Assembly (NCBI GenBank): GCA_016742175.1
Contig: JACVCH010000007.1
Location: 1-64,000 of the forward strand
Source of the DNA: Rhizobiaceae bacterium
GTDB lineage: Bacteria; Pseudomonadota; Alphaproteobacteria; Rhizobiales; Rhizobiaceae
DNA: 64,000 nucleotides
Direction: 5' to 3'
The position numbers and the translations under genes were made by a program. Below are positions 10,756-19,816 of this stretch, in pieces. Within the stretch, counting starts at the first letter, position 1. Each line of letters begins with the position of its first letter. The notes beneath the pieces are model-generated. The model saw only the letters and a list, made by a program, of their open reading frames with translations. It was not told where the DNA came from and made no database searches.

Positions 10756-10862
10756 CTCGACCCGATCCCGTAAGGGCCGTTTTCGGCCTCTCGTCAGGGC
10801 GATACAAACTGGCCCGGGACTTGCTTGTCAAGCCGATTGGGGTTCGGCGGGCGAAAATCCGG

Positions 10863-11642
10863 CTAAAGGGTAAAGCCTTCACCGAGATAGAGGCGGCGCA
10901 CGTCGGGATTGGCGACGATTTCGGCCGGGCGGCCGTGGGTCAGCACCTGACCGGCATGGATGATGTAGGCGCGGTCGATGAGGCCGAGCGTCTCGCGGAC
11001 GTTGTGGTCGGTGACGAGGACGCCGATGCCGCGCGAGGTCAATTGCCGCACGAGATGCTGGATGTCCGAGACCGCGATCGGGTCGACGCCGGCGAAGGGC
11101 TCGTCGAGCAGCATGAAGTTCGGGTTCGATGCCAGCGCGCGGGCGATTTCGAGGCGGCGGCGCTCGCCGCCCGACAGCGCGATCGACGCCGACTTGCGCA
11201 GGTGCGAGATGTGGAATTCCTCGAGGAGTTCGTCGAGCCGTTCCTCGCGCAGCTTGCGGTTCTTCTCGGTGACTTCGAGGATGCCGCGGATGTTCTGCTC
11301 GACCGTCAGGCCGCGGAAGATGGAGGCTTCCTGCGGCAGATAGCCGATGCCGAGCCGCGCGCGCCGGTACATCGGCAGCGAGGTGACGTCGTTGCCGTCG
11401 ATCTCGATCGTGCCCTGGTCGACGGGCACGAGGCCGGTGACCATGTAGAAGCAGGTCGTCTTGCCGGCGCCGTTGGGGCCGAGGAGGCCGACCGCCTCGC
11501 CGGCGCGCACGCCGATGGAGACGCCCGAGACGACCTGGCGGCCCTTGTAGCTCTTCGTCAGCCCGCGCGCGATCAGCGTGCCCTTGAAGCGGCGCGGATC
11601 GGTCGTGCTGGCGGTGGCCGCAGGTTCCGGACGGTTGAGCAT
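10863..11642 (-). CDS. lptB: LPS export ABC transporter ATP-binding protein LptB
   Basis: Cytoplasmic ATPase that drives LptFG and extraction of lipopolysaccharide from the inner membrane. The 259-residue protein carries Walker [10 protein letters not shown] (residues 55-63), the Q-loop region [10 protein letters not shown], the ABC signature [15 protein letters not shown], and Walker [13 protein letters not shown] with its glutamate. The LSGGERRR signature and [10 protein letters not shown] are typical of LptB. It lies eight bases after lptA on the same strand, so lptC, lptA and lptB form one operon. Confidence 0.95.
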   Translation of the reverse strand: MLNRPEPAATASTTDPRRFKGTLIARGLTKSYKGRQVVSGVSIGVRAGEAVGLLGPNGAGKTTCFYMVTGLVPVDQGTIEIDGNDVTSLPMYRRARLGIGYLPQEASIFRGLTVEQNIRGILEVTEKNRKLREERLDELLEEFHISHLRKSASIALSGGERRRLEIARALASNPNFMLLDEPFAGVDPIAVSDIQHLVRQLTSRGIGVLVTDHNVRETLGLIDRAYIIHAGQVLTHGRPAEIVANPDVRRLYLGEGFTL

Positions 11643-11650
11643 CGGGTCGG

Positions 11651-12229
11651 TTACTGTCCCTGCGAGCCGGGCTGGAGGAGCATGCGCACGCGCCCGCCGC
11701 CCTGGTCGCCGCAGCCGTCGAGTTCGGCGACGCCGGTGTTCATCTGGACGGTGAGCTGGCAGCCGACGATGACGTTTTCGCCTTCCGTCAGCACGACCTC
11801 GCGGCCCGAAAGGGTGAGAAGCTCGGTGCCCATGTCGAACGTGCCGCGATCGCCGGTGGCGACTTGCGTGGCGGTCTCGATATAGACGGTGTCCTCGACC
11901 TCGATGCGCTCGATGTCGGAAGCGCCGGTGGACGGGGTGGAAGCGCCGGTGGCGCCGTCGCTGACATAATGGACGACCATGCGGCCGGCGCGCAGCGTCG
12001 TCTCGCCTTGCACGACCTGGACGTTGCCGGTGAAGACGGCGGTGCCGTCATTGTCGCGCACTTCCAGGCGGTCGCTCTCGATCTCGATCGGCTGGTCGCC
12101 GTCGAGCTGGAGGCCCGACATGCGGCTCTGCTGCTGGGCGAATGCCGGCTGCGCCATGGCGAGCGCGAACCCGGCAACGGCGAAGCCAGAAATGGCCCGG
12201 CCGCAGATCCCCCTCATCCCCGTCCTCAT
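11651..12229 (-). CDS. lptA: LPS transport periplasmic protein LptA
   Basis: Periplasmic beta-jellyroll protein that forms the bridge carrying lipopolysaccharide between LptC and the outer-membrane LptD. The 192-residue precursor has a cleavable signal peptide ending near MAQPAFAQQ (about residue 32), then an OstA/LptA domain with [25 protein letters not shown] compatible repeats of beta strands and the motif [17 protein letters not shown]. Its ATG overlaps the lptC stop by one base (TAATG), indicating translational coupling. Confidence 0.92.
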   Translation of the reverse strand: MRTGMRGICGRAISGFAVAGFALAMAQPAFAQQQSRMSGLQLDGDQPIEIESDRLEVRDNDGTAVFTGNVQVVQGETTLRAGRMVVHYVSDGATGASTPSTGASDIERIEVEDTVYIETATQVATGDRGTFDMGTELLTLSGREVVLTEGENVIVGCQLTVQMNTGVAELDGCGDQGGGRVRMLLQPGSQGQ

Positions 12230-12882
12230 TATTGCGTCACTCCACTGGTGTTGGACGCGGATTGCAGTTTTTCGCCGTCGATGCGCATGCGCACTCGGTT
12301 CTCGAAAATCAGGACCGCGCCGTCATCGGCGATCTGCATGGAGTCGGCGGTAACGTGCGTTCCGTCAAGATCAATTTCGACCGGGTCGGTCGTTTGCAGC
12401 GATCCCGTCGAGATATCGACGACGGCCGACTGGAACTGGGCGTTGATGCCCTTCTCGGTCGTGACCGTCATCGGGCTGGTGACGTCGAGCCGGTTGGCGG
12501 TGCGGTCGAACGTGCCGGTCTGCGTGACCACCGTGACCCAATCGTCGCCTTCGAGCGGCAGACGCGCATTGATCTCCTCGAGGTCGATGCGATCGCCCTC
12601 TCCGATCACCTGCGAAGCGCGCGCCGCGCTCATCGAATAGGGCCGGTTGTCGGAGGTGAAGCCGTCGAGCTTCGGGTTCTGCATCACGAGGCGCCCGTCT
12701 TCGACCGAGGTCGAGCCGAGCTGGAAGCCGAGCGAGCCCGGCGACGACAGCCACGCCGCCGCGGTGAACACGACGGCAAGCGCGACCGCGCCGATCGGCA
12801 GCGCGAACTTGAGGAACCGCACCCGGCTGGAATGGCGCTGGGCGCGCGCGAAACGGTCGTCCGGCCTTGAAATGTCGCTCAT
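12229..12882 (-). CDS. lptC: LPS export protein LptC
   Basis: Bitopic inner-membrane protein that takes lipopolysaccharide from LptBFG and hands it to LptA. I start the 217-residue product at the ATG preceded by CAGAGG; an earlier in-frame ATG 63 bases upstream is possible but has no ribosome-binding site. A single transmembrane helix near residues 25-45 (KFALPIGAVALAVVFTAAAW) is followed by a periplasmic LptC/YrbK domain of beta strands. Primary conservation is weak, as is usual for LptC, but the position and topology are decisive. Confidence 0.88.
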   Translation of the reverse strand: MSDISRPDDRFARAQRHSSRVRFLKFALPIGAVALAVVFTAAAWLSSPGSLGFQLGSTSVEDGRLVMQNPKLDGFTSDNRPYSMSAARASQVIGEGDRIDLEEINARLPLEGDDWVTVVTQTGTFDRTANRLDVTSPMTVTTEKGINAQFQSAVVDISTGSLQTTDPVEIDLDGTHVTADSMQIADDGAVLIFENRVRMRIDGEKLQSASNTSGVTQ

Positions 12883-13175
12883 GTCGAAACCTCTGCCGGG
12901 GCCCGTCGATGCGGCCCCGATGCCGATTCCCGATGCCGTCCGCATCAGGTCATCGCTGAATTCTTCGTTTCTATGATGTCGTTTGCCTGAAGCTTTGGTG
13001 AACGAAATCTTCGAACGACTTGGATAAGCGTCCAATATGGTGATTTTCCGGCTGTTGAACAGGGGTGCGCGTCACGCAAGGTGAACGGCATCGGGCCGCA
13101 CCCCCGCACGGCTCCCCTTCTATCGCCCCGCGGCATCGGCTAGAAAAGGCTTGGCAAGCAAGAAGGACTGACGGC

Positions 13176-14144
13176 ATGGCCGCACGAGCCGACGACCTGA
13201 TCGACCGCAGACGCCTGCGGCGCAAGCTCTCATTCTGGCGCGTCGCCGCCATCCTGCTCGTCGCCGCGATCGTGATCGCGACCACGAGCTATTTCTGGCG
13301 CGACGGGGCGGGCGTCGGCATCGACCACATCGCCCGCATCAAGATCGAAGGCACGATCACCGAGGACGAGGAACTCCTGGAGCGCCTCGAGCGGGTGCAG
13401 GAATCGGCGACGGTCAAGGGCGTGATCCTGCACATCAATTCGCCCGGCGGCACGACCGCCGGCGGCGAGGCCGTGTTCGAGGCGGTGCGCCGCCTGGCGG
13501 CCGAAAAGCCGGTCGTCGCGCAGGTCGGAACGCTCGCCGCCTCGGCCGGCTACATGATCGCCAGCGCCGCCGACCACATCGTCGCGCGCCAGTCCTCGAT
13601 CGTCGGCTCGATCGGCGTTCTCTTCCAGTATCCAGACGTCACCGGCCTGATGGACAATATCGGCATCAAGGTGGACGGCGTGAAGTCCTCGCCGCTGAAG
13701 GCCGAGCCCTCGCCCTTCACGCCGACGACCGAGGAGGAGCGCGCGATGATCCGCGCGCTCGTCATGGACAGTTATGAATGGTTCGTCGGCCTCGTTCAGG
13801 ATCGTCGTCCGCTCGACCGAGCCGAGGTTCTGGCGCTCGCCGACGGTTCGATCTTCACCGGCCGCCAGGCGCTCGAAAGCCGCCTCGTCGACAGCCTCGG
13901 CGGCGAGGAGGAAGCGGTGCGCTGGCTCGGCACGCGCGGCGTCGACGGCGAACTGGAAGTGGTCGAGTGGAAGCCGCGCAACGAGGGCGGATGGTGGGGC
14001 GTCGGGTCGCAGGCGACCCTCGCCTCGCTGGTCGGTCTCGACCGCCTCGCCGACCGCCTTCTCGCCCGCGCCGGCCTGGAGCCCTTGTTTCTTGACGGGC
14101 TGGTGTCGGTCTGGCAACCTCGCCCTTCATCGACGGCCGACTAA
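13176..14144 (+). CDS. sppA: Signal peptide peptidase SppA, short form
   Basis: Membrane-bound serine protease (S49 family) that degrades leftover signal peptides. The 322-residue product starts at an ATG with AGAAGGA upstream. One transmembrane helix near residues 20-40 is followed by VILHINSPGGTTAGGE, the nucleophile region GTLAASAGYMIASAAD with probable catalytic Ser123, and SSPLKAEPSPF with probable base Lys175, forming a Ser-Lys dyad. The short, single-domain form with an N-terminal anchor is usual in alphaproteobacteria. It diverges from lptC across a 293-bp spacer that holds no other gene I can support. Confidence 0.93.
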   Translation: MAARADDLIDRRRLRRKLSFWRVAAILLVAAIVIATTSYFWRDGAGVGIDHIARIKIEGTITEDEELLERLERVQESATVKGVILHINSPGGTTAGGEAVFEAVRRLAAEKPVVAQVGTLAASAGYMIASAADHIVARQSSIVGSIGVLFQYPDVTGLMDNIGIKVDGVKSSPLKAEPSPFTPTTEEERAMIRALVMDSYEWFVGLVQDRRPLDRAEVLALADGSIFTGRQALESRLVDSLGGEEEAVRWLGTRGVDGELEVVEWKPRNEGGWWGVGSQATLASLVGLDRLADRLLARAGLEPLFLDGLVSVWQPRPSSTAD

Positions 14145-14301
14145 AAATTTAATGAAATCATTCGGCTAGAGCATCGGATCGGAGAGTGGTAACCGATCTG
14201 GCGGATCGGTCCGATGGCGGGTCGGTGATCTGGATCGTCTCGAGCCTCGACGAGGGGGCCGGCGATCCCAAGGCGGCGGGTCCTGGGAGAGGGATGGGAC
14301 A

Positions 14302-14589
14302 ATGATCAAATCCGAACTGGTGCAGACGATTGCCAACCGCAATCCGCATCTTTTCCTGCGCGACGTGGAGAACATCGTCAACGCGATCTTCGACGAGATC
14401 ACCGAGGCGCTCGCGCAGGGCAACCGCGTCGAATTGCGCGGTTTCGGCGCATTCTCGGTCAAGAACAGGCCGGCCCGCGTGGGGCGGAACCCGCGCACGG
14501 GCGAAGCCGTTGAGGTCGAGGAAAAGTGGGTCCCCTTCTTCAAGACAGGCAAGGAACTGCGCGAGCGGCTGAACACCGACGCGTCCTGA
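14302..14589 (+). CDS. ihfB: Integration host factor subunit beta
   Basis: DNA-bending histone-like protein that pairs with IhfA and assists sigma-54 promoters, recombination and replication. The 95-residue protein shows the full HU/IHF fold: [18 protein letters not shown], the arm [17 protein letters not shown] with the intercalating proline in RNPRTGE, and the C-terminal helix [23 protein letters not shown] site precedes the ATG. The order sppA, ihfB, lapA is a common rhizobial arrangement. Confidence 0.96.
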   Translation: MIKSELVQTIANRNPHLFLRDVENIVNAIFDEITEALAQGNRVELRGFGAFSVKNRPARVGRNPRTGEAVEVEEKWVPFFKTGKELRERLNTDAS

Positions 14590-14611
14590 GCCATCGCCAA
14601 ACGGAGCACGC

Positions 14612-14917
14612 ATGCGCAAATTCGTCGGCCTCGCCATCTACCTTCCGATTGCGATCGTCCTGATCGCGCTTGCGGTGGCGAACCGCCGCTGGGTGCCGTT
14701 CTCGCTCGACCCTTTCAACGCCGACAATCCGGCGCTGACTTTCGAGGCGCCGCTCTTCGTGCTCCTGTTCCTGGTGCTGGTGCTGGGCATGTTCCTGGGC
14801 TCGATCGCGACCTGGCTGCGCCAGGCGCCCTACCGAAAGATGGCGCGCCAGCACCGCGCCCAGCAGCCCGAATCCACCGACGCCTCAGGCAAGGTCGTGG
14901 CGCGCCCGCGCGCTTGA
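14612..14917 (+). CDS. LapA (DUF1049) family membrane protein
   Basis: A 101-residue inner-membrane protein with two hydrophobic helices (LAIYLPIAIVLIALAVANRR and APLFVLLFLVLVLGMFLGS) separated by a short loop, then a basic cytoplasmic tail. This is the layout of lipopolysaccharide assembly protein LapA/YciS, which in Escherichia coli acts with LapB in setting LPS synthesis; the role here is assumed from the family. CGGAG precedes the ATG and the gap from ihfB is 22 bases, so both are probably cotranscribed. Confidence 0.85.
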   Translation: MRKFVGLAIYLPIAIVLIALAVANRRWVPFSLDPFNADNPALTFEAPLFVLLFLVLVLGMFLGSIATWLRQAPYRKMARQHRAQQPESTDASGKVVARPRA

Positions 14918-14960
14918 GGTGCATTGATATTCAGGCCTGCGCGGCCTGCAAGCACACCTT

Positions 14961-15665
14961 CTAGCCTTCGATCTCGCTGACCAGCGCGGCAAGGCCCGAC
15001 AGGTCGGGCATCTCGCGAAAGCGCGGATGGGTGTCGGGCTTGTCGGCGTGCTCGAAGCTCCAGGTCAGATCGTGCGGCACGTAGACGCCCCAGCTTCCGG
15101 CGCCGAGCGCGGGCAACACGTCGGACTTCAGCGAATTGCCGATCATCATCGCGGCGGACGGATCGTGGCCGCCGGCCGAGAAGATGCGCGCATAGGTCGC
15201 CTCGCTCTTGTCCGACACGATCTCGACCGCGTCGAAATGCGCGCCGAGGCCGGAAGCGGCGAGCTTGCGCTCCTGGTCGAAAAGGTCGCCCTTGGTGATG
15301 AGGACGAGGCGGTACCGCCCGGCGAGCGCCTCCAGCGCCTCGGCGGCGTGGGGCAGCGTCTCGACCGGATGGCGCAGCATCTCGCGCCCGGCGGCAAGGA
15401 TCTTCGCGATGGTCTGCGCCTCCACCTTGCCGTCGGTCACCTCGATCGCGGTCTCGATCATCGACAGGGTGAAGCCCTTTATGCCGAATCCATAGTGCCC
15501 GAGATTGCGCTTCTCGGCCTCGAGCAGGCGTTCCGTCAGGTGGTCCCTTTCCGCGTGATCGGCCAGAAGCTCGGCGAAATGCGCCTCGGTCATGCGGAAG
15601 AACTGCTCGTTCTGCCACAAAGTGTCGTCGGCATCGAAGCCGATCGTGGTGAGTGCGCGTGTCAT
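14961..15665 (-). CDS. HAD-superfamily hydrolase
   Basis: Probable small-molecule phosphatase of the haloacid dehalogenase superfamily; substrate unknown. The 234-residue protein has motif I IGFDADDTLW with nucleophile Asp10 and acid Asp12, an alpha-helical cap, motif II LVLITKGD, the lysine-containing VSDKSEATYARIF (motif III) and motif IV MMIGNSLKSDVLPA. It is convergent with lapA, leaving 43 bases between them. Confidence 0.9.
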   Translation of the reverse strand: MTRALTTIGFDADDTLWQNEQFFRMTEAHFAELLADHAERDHLTERLLEAEKRNLGHYGFGIKGFTLSMIETAIEVTDGKVEAQTIAKILAAGREMLRHPVETLPHAAEALEALAGRYRLVLITKGDLFDQERKLAASGLGAHFDAVEIVSDKSEATYARIFSAGGHDPSAAMMIGNSLKSDVLPALGAGSWGVYVPHDLTWSFEHADKPDTHPRFREMPDLSGLAALVSEIEG

Positions 15666-15724
15666 CTGCCGCCAATCCTGTCGGGACTGGCGGCAGAATT
15701 CATCGCACGTGAGCTATGTCAAGT

Positions 15725-16123
15725 TCAGCCGAAGGGGAAGCGACGTCCGCCTGCGTTGATCATGGTGTAGCTGGAGCCGTCGACGACGATCCGATCGCAC
15801 CGGGAGGCACCGTTGGTGAACTTGACGCAGATGCGGCCGTCGCTGATTTCGTACCGGCCGGGATTGGCGCCCTGGAAGAGATAGGTGCCGTCCGCATTAT
15901 ACGTCATGCCGCCCGACATCGTGCGGCCGACGGCGACGGTGCGGATTTCATCCGCCGTTGCGGGGCGCTCGGTAGCGACGGGGGCTACTGCTGCGGCAGC
16001 GGTCGTTGTCGCGGGCGCGGCGCTCTGGCATGCGGTGAGCGCGAATGGCGCAGCAAGCGCAAGCAGCGTGGCAAGGACAACGGACGCACGGGGATTGCCT
16101 GAAACAGGCGTGATGCTGGACAT
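15725..16123 (-). CDS. Small putative lipoprotein, unknown function
   Basis: A 132-residue protein I do not recognise with certainty. The N terminus is a lipoprotein signal with lipobox LTAC and lipidated Cys32, followed by an Ala/Thr-rich linker and a compact C-terminal domain with GGMTYNADGTYLF, GRICVKFTNGASRCDRIV and GGRRFPFG. The two cysteines in that domain could form a disulfide in the periplasm. The domain layout recalls small rhizobial periplasmic proteins such as DUF995, but this is a guess. The ATG is preceded by GAGAGG; the long open frame upstream of it is antisense to the methyltransferase gene and not used. Confidence 0.75.
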   Translation of the reverse strand: MSSITPVSGNPRASVVLATLLALAAPFALTACQSAAPATTTAAAAVAPVATERPATADEIRTVAVGRTMSGGMTYNADGTYLFQGANPGRYEISDGRICVKFTNGASRCDRIVVDGSSYTMINAGGRRFPFG

Positions 16124-16282
16124 GGGGAGCCTCTCTTCTGTCTTGAAGCAGGATTGGTGGCCCCTGCAAGTAAATATGCATAGTTTTACTTGTCGCGTAA
16201 GTATCGTCGCGCGGGCATCGCCCTCAGGATGTGCGGCATGTTGGCGGACGGTTGCTGCATTCCTTGCGGTTGACGCGCCTCT

Positions 16283-17335
16283 ATGGCAGAAGCGCGGCCA
16301 TCTGTCCTGAGCGAGATCAAGAGCTTGAAGTCCAGGGAGCGCAACAGGCGCCGCGAGCGGCCCGAGACGTCCGACCGTGCGCAGCAGCCGGCGCCGGCGC
16401 CGAAGGCTGCGCGCGATCTGTCGCGCCGCAAGGGCGCGCTGCCGGACGAGAAGCTGCCGCTGATCCTCGAAGTCGCGCCTAACGACGACTACGCGCTGAT
16501 CGATTCCGGCGCGGGACGCAAGCTCGAGCAGTACGGTCCCTACCGGATCGTGCGGCCCGAGGGGCAGGCGATCTGGCAGCCGGCCTTGCCCGCGCGCGAC
16601 TGGGAGAATGTCGACGCGGTCTTCACTGGCGACACCGACGAGGAGGGCATGGGCCGCTGGCGCTTTCCCAAGAGCCCGCTCGGCGAGACCTGGCCGATGA
16701 AGCATGACGGGATCGACTATCTCGGCCGTTTCACCTCGTTCCGCCATGTCGGCGTCTTCCCCGAGCAGGCTTCGCACTGGTCGCAGATGGAAGAGTGGAT
16801 CAGGACGGCGAAGCGGCCGGTGAAGGTGCTCAATCTGTTCGGCTATACCGGGCTCGCCTCGCTCGTTGCAGCGCGCGCCGGCGCGGAAGTCACCCATGTC
16901 GACGCCTCGAAGAAGGCGATCTCATGGGCGCGCGAGAACCAGGAGATGGCGGGGCTCGCCGACAAGCCGATCCGCTGGATCTGCGAGGACGCGATGAAGT
17001 TCGTCGAGCGCGAGGAGCGCCGCGAGAGCCGCTACGACATCATCCTGTTCGATCCGCCCGCCTATGGGCGCGGTCCGAAGGGCGAGGTGTGGCAGCTCTT
17101 CGAGGATTTGCCGGCGATGGCCGACATCTGCCGCTCCATTCTCACCGACAAGCCGATCGGCGTGGTGCTGACGGCCTATTCGATCCGTTCGTCCTTCTTC
17201 GCGATCCACGCGCTGATGCGCGACGTCTTCGCAGGCCAGGGCGGACGGGTGGAATCGGGCGAGCTGATCATCCGCGAGCAATCGGCCGGCCGGGCCTTGT
17301 CGACCTCGCTTTTCTCGCGATGGGTGGCGCAATGA
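16283..17335 (+). CDS. Class I SAM-dependent rRNA methyltransferase (RlmI/RlmK-like)
   Basis: Probable 23S rRNA cytosine methyltransferase of the family with PF10672. A very basic N terminus ([13 protein letters not shown]) precedes the Rossmann domain with motif [20 protein letters not shown], acidic strand [18 protein letters not shown], and motif [19 protein letters not shown] (DPPxY). There is no N-terminal PUA domain, unlike Escherichia coli RlmI. The 350-residue frame ends in an ATGA overlap with the next methyltransferase gene, so the two are translationally coupled. Confidence 0.88.
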   Translation: MAEARPSVLSEIKSLKSRERNRRRERPETSDRAQQPAPAPKAARDLSRRKGALPDEKLPLILEVAPNDDYALIDSGAGRKLEQYGPYRIVRPEGQAIWQPALPARDWENVDAVFTGDTDEEGMGRWRFPKSPLGETWPMKHDGIDYLGRFTSFRHVGVFPEQASHWSQMEEWIRTAKRPVKVLNLFGYTGLASLVAARAGAEVTHVDASKKAISWARENQEMAGLADKPIRWICEDAMKFVEREERRESRYDIILFDPPAYGRGPKGEVWQLFEDLPAMADICRSILTDKPIGVVLTAYSIRSSFFAIHALMRDVFAGQGGRVESGELIIREQSAGRALSTSLFSRWVAQ

Positions 17336-18183
17336 GCGAGACGAGGACGCCGCGCGTCGGGCAGGTGAAGGAAATCACCAGCCTCGCCAACCCGATCGTC
17401 AAGGACATCAAGGCGCTGGCCTTGAAGAAATTCCGCGACGAGCAGCACGCCTTCATGGCCGAGGGACTGAAGCTCGTGATCGACGCGCTCGAAGGCGGCT
17501 GGACGATCCGCACGCTGATCTATTCCAAGGCCGGGCGCGGCAATGCGTCGGTCGAGAAGATCGCCTCGCGCACCGTGGCGCTGGGTGGTCTGGTGCTCGA
17601 AGTCTCCGAAAAGGTGCTCGGCGCGATCACGCGGCGCGACAATCCGCAGATGGTGGTCGGCGTCTTCGAGCAGAGACTGGCGAAGCTGACCGACATTCGG
17701 CTTCAGGCCGGCGATGTCTGGGTGGCGCTCGACCGGGTGCGCGATCCGGGCAATCTCGGCACCATCATCCGCACGGTGGATGCGGTCGGCGCGAAAGGCG
17801 TTATCCTCGTCGGCGAGACCACCGATCCGTTCTCGCTGGAAACGGTGCGGGCGACGATGGGCTCTGTCTTTTCCGTGCCGGTCGCGCGCGCGACGCCGGA
17901 AGCGTTCCTCGCCTGGAAGGCGAAGGCCGGCGCGATGGTCGTCGGCACGCATCTGAAGGGCTCGGTCGACTACCGCACGCCCGTCTACAAGGGCCGGCCA
18001 GTCGTGCTCCTGATGGGCAACGAGCAGCAGGGCCTGCCCGACGAACTGGCGAAGGCCTGCGACGAGCTCGTGCGGATTCCGCAGGCGGGCCGAGCGGATT
18101 CGCTCAATCTGAGCGTCGCGACGGGCGTGATGCTCTACGAGGTGCGCCGCGCCGCACTCGATATCGGAGACAGACTGGCGTGA
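17332..18183 (+). CDS. TrmH/SpoU-family RNA methyltransferase
   Basis: SPOUT-class enzyme that makes 2'-O-methyl ribose in tRNA or rRNA. The 283-residue protein has an N-terminal substrate-binding domain ([31 protein letters not shown]) and the trefoil-knot catalytic domain with motif 1 [16 protein letters not shown], motif 2 [15 protein letters not shown] and motif 3 [23 protein letters not shown]. The exact RNA target cannot be told. It starts within the stop of the upstream methyltransferase and its stop overlaps the GTG start of lspA (GTGA). Confidence 0.92.
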   Translation: MSETRTPRVGQVKEITSLANPIVKDIKALALKKFRDEQHAFMAEGLKLVIDALEGGWTIRTLIYSKAGRGNASVEKIASRTVALGGLVLEVSEKVLGAITRRDNPQMVVGVFEQRLAKLTDIRLQAGDVWVALDRVRDPGNLGTIIRTVDAVGAKGVILVGETTDPFSLETVRATMGSVFSVPVARATPEAFLAWKAKAGAMVVGTHLKGSVDYRTPVYKGRPVVLLMGNEQQGLPDELAKACDELVRIPQAGRADSLNLSVATGVMLYEVRRAALDIGDRLA

Positions 18184-18680
18184 GCGAGACCCATCCCCGC
18201 AATCTAAAGGTTTTGGCCGGCTATGTGCTGGTCGTCATCGCCGCGATCGGCCTCGACCAGTGGATCAAGTTCTGGGTCGAGACCCACATGGCGATGCACG
18301 AGCGCATCGACATCGTGCCGATGCTGGCGCTGTTCCGCACCCACAACACCGGCATCGCCTTCTCGCTTCTCTCCGATTTCGGCTCCGTCGGCCTTGTGGT
18401 CATGACCGGCGCGGTGACGCTGTTCGTGCTCTATCTCGCCGCCAAGTCCGAACCGCACCAGCGTTGGGCGCGGCTCGGCTTCGCGCTGATCATCGGCGGC
18501 GCGATCGGCAACCTGATCGACCGCGTCTGGCTCGGCTATGTCGTCGACTACGTGCTGTTCCATTTGCCGAACTGGTCGTTCGCGGTGTTCAACCTGGCCG
18601 ACGCCTTCATCACCGTGGGCGCGATGCTGGTGATCCTCGAGGAGTTCATCGCCTGGCGAAAGTCGCGGCGGACAAGTTGA
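18180..18680 (+). CDS. lspA: Lipoprotein signal peptidase (signal peptidase II)
   Basis: Inner-membrane aspartyl protease that cleaves prolipoproteins ahead of the lipidated cysteine. The 166-residue protein has four transmembrane helices and the conserved boxes [27 protein letters not shown] with catalytic Asp123, and [11 protein letters not shown] with Asp141. It uses a GTG start that overlaps the upstream TGA, closing a three-gene coupled operon with two RNA methyltransferases. Confidence 0.95.
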   Translation: MSETHPRNLKVLAGYVLVVIAAIGLDQWIKFWVETHMAMHERIDIVPMLALFRTHNTGIAFSLLSDFGSVGLVVMTGAVTLFVLYLAAKSEPHQRWARLGFALIIGGAIGNLIDRVWLGYVVDYVLFHLPNWSFAVFNLADAFITVGAMLVILEEFIAWRKSRRTS

Positions 18681-18741
18681 CGCTTCACGGCCGACGCTCC
18701 AAATTCGCTGCAACCCAAATATGCAGCCTCAGGGAGCCTCG

Positions 18742-19731
18742 ATGTCGGACAGTTTCAAAGCCCTTCTCGTCTCGCGCGACGAAAACAAGGTGCAATCGGT
18801 GAACACGGTCGACCTGACCGACGCCGACCTGATGGACGGCGACGTGACGGTCGCGGTCGAGGCGACCACGGTCAACTACAAGGACGGGCTGGCGATCACC
18901 GGCAAGGCGCCGGTGGTGCGCAGATGGCCGCTGATCCCCGGCATCGACTTCGCCGGCACGGTGGCGCAGTCGAGCCATCCCGACTGGAAGGCGGGCGACA
19001 AGGTCGTGCTCAACGGCTGGGGCGTCGGCGAGACGCATCACGGCGCCTATGCGGGCCGCGCGCGCGTCAAGGGCGACTGGCTGGTGCGCCTTCCCTCGGG
19101 CATGACTGCGAAGGACGCGATGGCCGTCGGCACGGCGGGCTATACGGCGATGCTGTGCGTCATGGCGCTGGAGCGGCACGGCATCGTGCCCGCGCGCGGG
19201 CCGGTCGTGGTGACGGGTGCGGCCGGCGGCGTCGGCTCGGTCGCGATCGCGATCCTCGCCAAGCTCGGCTACCGGGTGATCGCCTCGACGGGGCGAACGT
19301 CCGAGACCGACTATCTGAAATCGCTCGGCGCGAGCGACATCATCGACCGCGAGGAACTGGCGCAGCCGGCCAAGGCGCTCGGCAAGGAGCGCTGGGCGGG
19401 CGGCATCGACGCGGTCGGCAGCCACACGCTGGCGAACGTCCTGTCGATGACCTCCTATGGCGGCGCGGTTGCGGCCTGCGGCCTCGCCGGCGGCATGGAC
19501 CTGCCGACGAGCGTCGCCCCGTTCATCCTGCGCGGCGTCTCGCTGCTCGGCATCGATTCGGTGATGGCGCCGCGCGAAATCCGCGAGGAGGCGTGGAAGC
19601 GCATCGGCTCCGATCTCGACACGGCCAAGCTCTCGTCGATCGCGACGACGATCGGTTTCGACGGCATCGAACAGGCCGCGCGCGACATCGTCGAGGGCCG
19701 GATCAGGGGCCGCGTGGTCGTGGAAATGTAA
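18742..19731 (+). CDS. AcuI/YhdH-family acrylyl-CoA reductase
   Basis: NADPH-dependent medium-chain reductase; characterised AcuI enzymes reduce acrylyl-CoA to propionyl-CoA. The 329-residue protein has the family markers NYKDGLAITGKAPVVR, PLIPGIDFAGTV, the AcuI/YhdH stretch VLNGWGVGETHHGAYAGRAR, the nucleotide-binding VVVTGAAGGVGSVAI and FILRGVSLLGIDSV. No zinc ligands of the ADH type are visible. The ATG is preceded by AGGGAG; six codons of open frame upstream are not family-like. Confidence 0.9.
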   Translation: MSDSFKALLVSRDENKVQSVNTVDLTDADLMDGDVTVAVEATTVNYKDGLAITGKAPVVRRWPLIPGIDFAGTVAQSSHPDWKAGDKVVLNGWGVGETHHGAYAGRARVKGDWLVRLPSGMTAKDAMAVGTAGYTAMLCVMALERHGIVPARGPVVVTGAAGGVGSVAIAILAKLGYRVIASTGRTSETDYLKSLGASDIIDREELAQPAKALGKERWAGGIDAVGSHTLANVLSMTSYGGAVAACGLAGGMDLPTSVAPFILRGVSLLGIDSVMAPREIREEAWKRIGSDLDTAKLSSIATTIGFDGIEQAARDIVEGRIRGRVVVEM

Positions 19732-19816
19732 CGGTTTGAGGGGCTTTCGGCGCGATCGTTAAAATTGGAACGGTTGCGCCGATCCTTCCCTAACGGGGCC
19801 GTGGCATGGTTCAACC